From assembly GCA_019055375.1 (NCBI GenBank), contig JAHQIW010007264.1, forward strand, positions 93,460 to 157,459: a DNA stretch of 64,000 nt, given 5' to 3'. Below are positions 57,387 to 64,000 of the stretch, piece by piece. The notes under the pieces were generated by a model that saw nothing but the letters and a program-made list of their open reading frames with translations, ran no database searches and was not told the origin of the DNA. The position numbers were made by a program, and so were the translations under genes. This DNA comes from Parelaphostrongylus tenuis. Lineage: Eukaryota > Nematoda > Chromadorea > Rhabditida > Metastrongylidae. Numbering within the stretch: position 1 is the first letter of the stretch; each line of letters starts with the position of its first letter.

Positions 57387-57529
57387 CTGCAATGATCGTG
57401 TTATTGTTCTCTAAAAATGTGACGACTATAATGACTTACCAATTGATGTTTAGTGTATGTCAATACTTCTCCGACGGCCGGGACCCCCGAACCCACATTT
57501 TGACTCTCTCCAGATCAAAGCGGTGAGCA

Positions 57530-57700
57530 GACAGGCTTAGAAAGAGTGGTGGGCAAAACAGGCTTTGGTAGAGCTACGAGTTAGATCACGCGTCCCTCGT
57601 TAGGGTGAAATGCGGGCTCGCGTCCCGCCTGACGCAAAAGTTCTGCGCATCACTTAACATCATTTGGTTCTGTGTAACATCATGACACCGCTATAAAGCG
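57530..57700 (+). repeat. SINE-1 in the gene's last intron
   Basis: agtggtgggcaaaacaggct leader, ctttggtagagctacgagtt A region, B-box-like gggctcgcgtcccgcc, then atcatgacaccgctataaag. Confidence 0.6.
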
Positions 57701-59193
57701 ATGAATTAAAAATAGTTCCTGCCTTAACTTATAATGTTACAATTAGTAACAATACTGTATACGTCGAATTACATAGCAATAGATCACATATGTCACATTC
57801 TCTTGTATCTCGTGAGGCGATTTGACAAGAAGCTACATATAATTCGCAATAATGTCCTGAGTGATAAACACCGTCTAAGCTCAAGCATATGTAATCCTAG
57901 TAAGTAGGAGGAATTAGGCAATATACTTTTTACGTTTTATTTTTCTCATAGTCTCATGGTGTGTTTGTGCATATCGGGATAGTATCCTGACCGGAGCCAG
58001 AAGCTTATGACCAAATGACTGAGTTGACTGAGAGCAAAACGTGAGAATGGCGTTGATGTTAAAACCAGCAAATAGCTCGCACGCCTACTATAAGAGAGAC
58101 TAGATAAGTATGTACTGAGCCCCCACAATTTAGCCAAAGCTTTCTGAAATCACACATAAGAAGAGTAATATCAAAGCCTTGAATAAAAGTCATAAAATTG
58201 CTCGGCATGCGCGATTAGAGAGAGGAACGCGATTTTCTCATTTGATTATGTTCTCTCCATCTTCGAAGAAAATTCGGATTATTCTTCTTTTTTTTTTTGG
58301 GCCAATGTTCTTCTATACCCTCTTTCACGCATTTGGCGCATAATAAAGTTTTTAGAGAAAGAAAGACACCTGCCCCTACGCAATCATACTGGTCTTGGCA
58401 TTCAATTGTAAAAATTTGCACAAAGGATATTGGAAAAAAATCTCTTGTTTTAACGTTCTCTCCATTTCACACAGAAAATTGAAAATCTTGGTATAAATAA
58501 AAATTAGAATCAACGAATTCTTGTGAAAACTTTCAAGACTTCAGAACGGTTCACAAATATGTTATCAGGAATATAAGAATAGTCGGAAAACAAGTACCAA
58601 ATTACTTGTTGCTTATGCATCTTGTTTTACACTAAATGTCGAAGGCACACGCTTCGCGCATCAAAGGAATGAAACCCAAGGCCCCTGTTTACGGGTTAGG
58701 TTAGATTTTTACTTTTATTTTTTTTTGGTCAAAATTTAGGTTGCGTAAAAGTTTGTGGTGTTTTGGTTTATAAAATGAGACTCTTAAATGAAAGTTGCAT
58801 GTTTTAGTATCGTTTAATTGCGCATTTTCTTACGGAACATTTAAGCAACGACCTGACTATCATTGCTCCAGAGGAGCTGATTATGGGAACAAAATGCGCT
58901 TACTGCACAATGCCAAATGCACGAAGTGAAATTGGCTAAGTGATCGCAAGAGATTATGAAGCTTGAGGCGACAATACTTGTGAAAAGGTGGCTAAGAAGT
59001 GGGTCGCAAGCCAAACTGAAGATCACAGCGTGAGGATCAGCCGCGCTCGGATCTTTCACAGAATTGATCGTCAAGCTGTCCTTGAGATGACAGACGACCA
59101 CTTAACTATACTTTGCCCATATACGCCATTTCTGTATGAGTAACAAGAGAGTATGTTCTAGAGAGCTTCATTTGAAGCAGTATAGGCAAGTTG
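57701..59193. other. Intron of the spectrin-like gene, nothing recognised
   Basis: AT-rich, about 1.5 kb. An 86-codon minus-strand frame at 58841-59101 and others lack splice context. Confidence 0.45.
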
Positions 59194-59490
59194 AGCGCAT
59201 GTGGCGCAGTGACGCAGTGTTAGAGGTGCTCTGCCATGGCACACAAGACAAAGGTTCGATCTCGCGCTCATGCTCACCAAGCATCATCCCTCATGGCTGG
59301 TAAATTGACCAAACTGTCTCAGCTTGTCTGAAAGATAAGCAGCAATGACTCGGTATAAGGAGGCCGCCGCGAGTCATTGTGAGGCCAGATATGCATTCAA
59401 TCACTCAACGAAGTTGAAAATTAAAGTACGATGCGTGTGTGCCTTCCTCAAAAATAGATCAAACGCTGAGAGCTTTAACTTTTATAAGCT
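59194..59490 (+). repeat. SINE-2, plus strand, fullest copy
   Basis: gagcgcatgtggcgcagtga (A box), aaggttcgatctcgcgctca (B box ggttcgatctc), tggctggtaaattgaccaaa, ggaggccgccgcgagtcatt, catgcattc-like end and gctgagagctttaactttta tail. About 300 bp. Confidence 0.85.
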
Positions 59491-59904
59491 TTAGCTCTAT
59501 ACAATGGACATATTTTGTCGTATTGGCTTTTGTCAGTGGACATGCGCACCATTTCTACGTGCTCAACGGACTTTTTGGTTGGACGCCCCACGGTAATTTA
59601 TAGGAGCAATGACATTTTCCCACCTTGCCGAATGATATCAAAGTCACCACGTACATGTGGTTTTGAAGGCCCGTCAGTATATCACACACCTCCTGCTCCG
59701 CCATCTGCTTTCGATCGGTAGCTTCCTCTATTTATAATCATGTGAATAAATTCTCTCTTGAATGATTTCTTTCACCAAATGACTTATTTTGATTTATTAT
59801 TGTTGATTCGCACAAAAAACACTCAGACACTTATGCGTTGCGGAGATAAGCTACAGAAAGCTTTGTAAGAGCTACAAGCGTATTTCAGAAGGGCTAATAA
59901 GTAG

Positions 59905-60115
59905 TAGCATGGGCGCCTAGTCAAGTGGTCATAATGCTCGTTGCGGCGCGGGATTGTTCCCCCCTCCCCCAATGTACACCGGCGCTTAACAGTAACGCCT
60001 TATGAAACGCCACAGCCAGGCTATCCTCGAGATTGCACGGAGACTTGCTCAACAACTATTTTACGGCGTTTAAGAAGAAGATGAAAAACGAAAAGAATGC
60101 TAGAATCATATCAGA
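59905..60115 (+). repeat. SINE-3 copy
   Basis: gggcgcctagtcaagtggtc head, gccaggctatcctcgagatt, ttaagaagaagatgaaaaac, gaaaagaatgctagaatc. Confidence 0.75.
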
Positions 60116-60829
60116 TGCTATCCGCACAGTGAATGGAAACGTATGAAGAAGGACCAATAAACTTTCAAAGCGTGTGAAATAAATGCTGAGAATTGTGATC
60201 GCCTTCGTAGGATGTGATTTTCCGTGGTGAAAAAGGCGGACTTTGAAGGTATACGTTTCCTTTTTTTTAAGAAACACCGCTGTAGAGGTCTTCTCAAAAA
60301 TATCCACATTTTTGGACAATAAAGTGCTTCTTATATCTGAACCTTACAACATCAAAACGTCGATAGATTCTCTGTAAAAAACGAGACAATGGGCGGGCGA
60401 TAATACTCAACATTACGGAAGAATTTTATTCTTCGGAATTTTTTGCGACATAAAATTTATGGTCAAAGGCACTGATCAGATAAAAATTGGGATCTGGCTC
60501 AAACTTAGCGAAACACAACATTATCGCCGTTTTTTCGCACCTTCTAAATCATTTATTCAAATTAGATCATGATCAAATGTATGATATCACAAGTGATTTG
60601 AGATCTGATACGATCACAAGATTGCGCAGTTTGCTGATTTTTACTTTTTCAATTATGCATTTTTTTTTGACTCATTTATGACCACAATAGTGCTGATATA
60701 CGAGTAAAATCGAAACTGAGTAGACTCTGAACGCAAGAGTATCTTTTCCAGCAAATGTCTTTCTACTTTGAAGGCAGCATATAGACTACTACACAGCTCA
60801 GAGAAAGACAGAGCGAGGGCATTGAGGCA

Positions 60830-60960
60830 TAGTGAAAAACGTAGCGAGCCCACGGAAATAGTAATCCCGTGTTCGAAGTCACCTCAGATTCCGAGTTTTT
60901 GCTCGCATCTCAGACTCGTGAGGTTATATTCGCATCGTCACAAGTCGTTACAATAAAAAT
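60830..60960 (+). repeat. SINE-1 relic
   Basis: B-box-like cgtgttcgaagtcacc followed by gagtttttgctcgcatctc and a ggttatattcgcatcgtcac end. Confidence 0.5.
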
Positions 60961-60984
60961 AAATAAAGTTAAAAATAGGCTCAC

Positions 60985-61152
60985 TTATGATTGGCATTAA
61001 TTTGAGCAATGAGCATATCGGCAATATGACGTAATTCTTGAATATCATTCGTCAGTTGTCGTCGTTCCATCGCACAAATCTTCCTCCGCATTGAGGCGTG
61101 ACTTACGAAGCTCTTTCACTTTTCGAGCAAGTTCCTCTATACGATAATTCAC
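60985..61152 (-). CDS. Coiled-coil exon with one-base frameshift
   Basis: Acceptor gcttttaag precedes 61152; donor gtgagc follows 60985. The length is 168, but the flanking phases (0 in, 2 out) call for 167, so one base too many is present. The two frames meet at about 61068-61075: RKVKELRKSRLNAEEDL before, MERRQLTNDIQELRHIADML after. Confidence 0.6.
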
Positions 61153-61379
61153 CTTAAAAGCACACGTTTTAATTGGCAGTTGTCAAGCAATCATTGGCCA
61201 ACTCTAACTTCATAAATTAGCCAAAAAGAGGTTGAACTCATCTTGCCACTACCGTACTTAGCGCATTTGAGCAAATAGACATTGAATATTTCACGACATG
61301 TTCGGCAATGACTTTTTCTTCGAACTGAGTGAAAACAGAGCAAAAAGACACTTCAAACAAAAGGTAACATTCGCTTCAC

Positions 61380-61490
61380 CTCGACTATAGTGGTATTGAA
61401 TGCTTCGGTAACGTTAAGCTTGGCTTCGTTTTCACTAAGAGCTCTACACAATCGCCCCCACGTCTGCTCCAGTTTCTCATTCAATCCTAC
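61380..61490 (-). CDS. Spectrin-like helix exon
   Basis: Acceptor ttcttttcag and donor gtgaag bound 37 codons, phase 0 both sides: VGLNEKLEQTWGRLCRALSE and a Glu/Ala/Asn-rich end. Leu-x3-Leu-x2-x-Trp-x2-Leu matches helix A of spectrin repeats. Confidence 0.65.
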
Positions 61491-62219
61491 CTGAAAAGAA
61501 GTGAGCACTCAAAATTAGCATAACTTATAATCTTTCCGTGCTTTGCTCTTCTGAATCAACAAACTGTTCAACCTGTGTCCTGAAATAGACTTATTAGAAC
61601 GCCATTAGTTTTCATTATATATACTAGATTTACTCAGTCTTTTTAATCAAAAAAATGACCGCCTTCTTTTTTAAAGATTCCGGCGATCTCGTTAATAGCC
61701 GAAATTGCTCTCACTAATCTAGTAAAGCGAAAACATCAAAGAAAATGTTACTGGATAAGTAGCGACAGTTGAGATGATCAGGCTATATCGACGAGTGCTC
61801 AAGGAAAGTGCTGTCTTTCAAAATCGCACACTTTGATGGGCGACGGACAGGTGCTCAATGCGATATAATGCTCACGTTTAAGAAGCCAATCGACTTTTAC
61901 GAGCAATGCATGACTGATATTGGAGAGTTGTAGAACAGGTAAGCACCTATAGGAAAGCAAAAGCATGCTAAATAGGAAAATCGCACTGAAGCTAAGATAA
62001 GGACATTCATTGATTGTGCCTTGGAATGAATGTGCTCAGACTGCCAGGTGTAAAATTGTGCTGGGACAAATATTTAGCGATGCTCGTTTGAGGCCGTGTA
62101 TCATGTTGAGGGTTAGAAATCTGAAGACCATGAGCTATGCGTATTATGCCACTACTGCGAGGTTTGTCAGAAAAGAGCCAACTAGAGCAATCGACTCAAT
62201 GATAATATTCTAAAGATCG

Positions 62220-62719
62220 GAATATCATATCATCTACTGCTTTCTAACAATTATAAAGTACACACTGATTATTTTAAAAATTTATCATTATTGATTTTTC
62301 GAGACTAATTGTTGATTCTATGAATAGATTTCTATTTGAAAGTAAATTGCTGGCCGTGTACTGATTTAGGACTTAAGGGGAAATTGGTGTTGATTCGTGC
62401 TTACTGGAGTTGTTGGAAATTGAACAAATGTTTAGAGTAGAAAAATTCACAAGATCAGATATGAGAAACGAATCAAGGATATACATTTCAAATTTTCGAT
62501 TGTGATGACTGCGCGTGACATTCCACTGTTTTTGTGACGATAAAGTACCTTCGAATCCAGACATTGTTATAACGATTACCAATGAAACTGCTATAAAGTT
62601 CAAGCAGTGGGCTAAATATTCCAAAAGCAAAACGTAACTTCTTTTCGTTGTTGCAGTCGCATTAAGGAGGCCTTCGAACAAAGCAAGCCTAGAGTTAAAA
62701 TCATGTTTTCCAAGCTCCT
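62220..62719. other. Intron, no exon supported
   Basis: A 119-codon minus-strand frame (62373-62732) contains a hydrophobic stretch (LNFIAVSLVIVITM) but its start lies inside the RTE-G fragment, so I do not call it. Confidence 0.4.
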
Positions 62720-62960
62720 CCAGGACGTCCATCTACACGTTGGGCGGATGTGTTCGTTGGAAGAATTAAGGAGCTGTACTCGCAGCTCCCGATTTTATTT
62801 CAGATCACGGTTTAACACTCGTAGCAGCCTCCATGCTCAAAATAACCACCGTCATGGATGACTGTCGCTCAGCAGAGACGAATGGGAATATGTGCTGGGG
62901 TCCGCCACAATTAGCGAAGACGGACCGCTCCAAGTACTAAGTATAAAGTATCAAGTAAGT
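62720..62960 (+). mobile_element. RTE-G: 3' end of a second non-LTR family
   Basis: Reads GRPSTRWADVFVGRIKELYS at 62726-62785, then in a shifted frame SRDEWEYVLG near 62878, with a 3' tail of actaagtataaagtatcaag and taagtaagt. The order (Gly-Arg-Pro-x-x-Arg-Trp, then Trp-x-x-x-x) is the C-terminal end of RTE-like enzymes, but the sequence is clearly distinct from RTE-A to F. About 240 bp remain. Confidence 0.65.
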
Positions 62961-63329
62961 AAGTTTTACAAGCTACCAAATGATTGAAATATGGCAAAAG
63001 TTAAGCACAGGCAACAGCCGAGAAAACAATACACACCGAAGGCGTAACGTCATTTTCTTTTTGCTGGTACATCACAGTAACAGAACCTTTTCGTAAACCA
63101 AATGCAGTAATGAAATCGCCGTTCTTCAAGCCTCAAAACTACTACTAAAAGCCTAGTGAAATAGTCTTGTTCGACGTAAAAAGCTTTCAAAGAATGATTT
63201 ACCAAATAGAATAAACGCCACCTACAAAGAAATTCATGCCCATTCAAGCTTCCAACTTCAGTGTCGCCAACGGGTGATTGCTGAGAGGCACTAAAATCAG
63301 TAAAAACGGCTGAGTGAAAGCTAAGGTCA

Positions 63330-63440
63330 GGGTTTCAATGACGCGGCGGAAAACTTAGTAAGCAGTCAGCATGGGCGATCGCGGGTCTGAAGCCACTCAG
63401 GTCCCAAGTTTTGTTTCGTACTTCAGTACTGCTGTAATCC
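63330..63440 (+). repeat. SINE-1 relic
   Basis: aacttagtaagcagtcagc, B-box-like gcgggtctgaagccactc, then caagttttgtttcgtacttc. Weakly preserved. Confidence 0.4.
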
Positions 63441-64000
63441 TCAAAAGTGAATCAGGCAGAAAATAAAAGTCGCATATCGTGGTGTTATCGCAAATCATTC
63501 GTTATAAAAGAAACTTGCTTTGAACAAGGAAAAAGTCTAAGTACCAACAAATCTCTTCTTTTAGATGCACTCAATGAGTGTAAATAGTTCTGATTAACTC
63601 CATGAGATCTTTATTTAATTATATTGTTATCAAAAAAAGTTTTGCTTTAACAGGGCCTTTTCAAGCATCCAAATCCTCTTCGCAAAATCTACTCATCACA
63701 GGCGCTATAAAGACGCTTTAAGCCATAGCGTCCACAGCTGTTTCCAGGACAAAATTAGCTGTAATTCACTCTCATCTGTCTACCTCTGAAATCTTCTGGA
63801 TTACGTCTTCATAATCTTTTCTAAAAGGTCTAGAACTTCCTCCTTACTTGCCATGGTCTCATATCCATGTCATAATCAAATTTACATAGATTACTGGCTA
63901 CTATCAATAATTTATCACAGTAATGATAGTGATATCAAAACCTTCCTATTGTTCAGAGGAACCGGTGTGGTGTTTCAGTGCGCCGTTTCGGTGCATATCG

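Larger units (their letters stand above)
57038..63854 (-). pseudogene. Spectrin-like/coiled-coil protein gene with three apparent lesions
   Basis: Exons (minus strand, 5' to 3'): 63854-63784, 63280-63222, 61579-61525, 61490-61380, 61152-60985, 57386-57038. Once lesions are allowed for, every junction is in phase. Exon 1 reads MASKEEVLDLLEK, then needs one extra base in an A run to continue DYEDVIQKISE to a gtagac donor. Exon 3 (TQVEQFVDSEEQSTERL) has TAA as its last codon before a 34-bp intron. Exon 4 has a Trp-centred helix (LNEKLEQTWGRLCRALSEN) typical of spectrin repeats. Exon 5 (YRIEELARKVKELRKSRLNA) shifts frame at about 61070 and continues RRQLTNDIQELRHIADMLIA. Exon 6 is a Ser-rich tail ending SDTESYL. 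Likely a cytoskeletal-linker type protein; exact family unknown. The lesions mean a pseudogene or an unpolished assembly. Confidence 0.55.

Noticed and set aside
1..64000. CRISPR arrays, operons, prophage or other prokaryotic features
   Set aside because: Intron-rich genes, AATAAA, SINEs and mariner/RTE elements show this is animal nuclear DNA; no regularly spaced direct repeats seen.

Overview
This window looks like nuclear DNA of a nematode, most likely a strongylid such as a hookworm. Coding sequence is scattered in short exons with nematode-style splice sites (donors gtaagt, gtttgt, gtgagt; acceptors ttttcag, tttcag, ttttag). Introns run from under 100 bases to several kilobases. The spaces are filled with RTE-type non-LTR retrotransposon copies, mariner-like DNA transposons, foldback elements and tRNA-derived SINE-like repeats. 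Organism and family names are inferences from reading the sequence; no search was run.

Layout. 0-8 kb: gene-poor, with a possible small secreted His-rich peptide (0.94-1.31 kb), one orphan exon (3.05 kb), a long GT microsatellite and a piggyBac-like MITE. 8.5-9.8 kb: a broken mariner/MaT-type transposon. 9.8-13.6 kb: foldback and SINE repeats. 13.7-17.3 kb: a nearly full-length but broken RTE retrotransposon on the minus strand. 17.8-26.3 kb: plus-strand exons of an extracellular, EGF-like, cysteine-bearing protein, interleaved with a large foldback, RTE and mariner pieces. 26.6-40.6 kb: a seven-exon plus-strand model for a predicted intracellular protein, with an in-frame stop in its first exon and a 7.7 kb intron loaded with repeats. 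40.7-51.9 kb: the best-supported gene, a complete protein tyrosine kinase catalytic domain in eight exons with a poly(A) signal. 52-56.7 kb: SINEs, an RTE fragment and an orphan minus-strand exon. 57.0-63.9 kb: a minus-strand, spectrin-like/coiled-coil gene in six exons that carries three apparent lesions.

How the parts relate. The extracellular block, the intracellular block and the kinase lie head to tail on the plus strand. They could be three genes or parts of one very long receptor-kinase-like locus. Splice phases agree within each block, but I could not connect the blocks without a phase break, so I annotate them separately.

Quality. Several lesions are single-base indels next to homopolymers, and one retroelement copy contains an A8-G10-C5 run where its sister copy has ordinary sequence. 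Part of the damage may therefore be unpolished assembly rather than biology.
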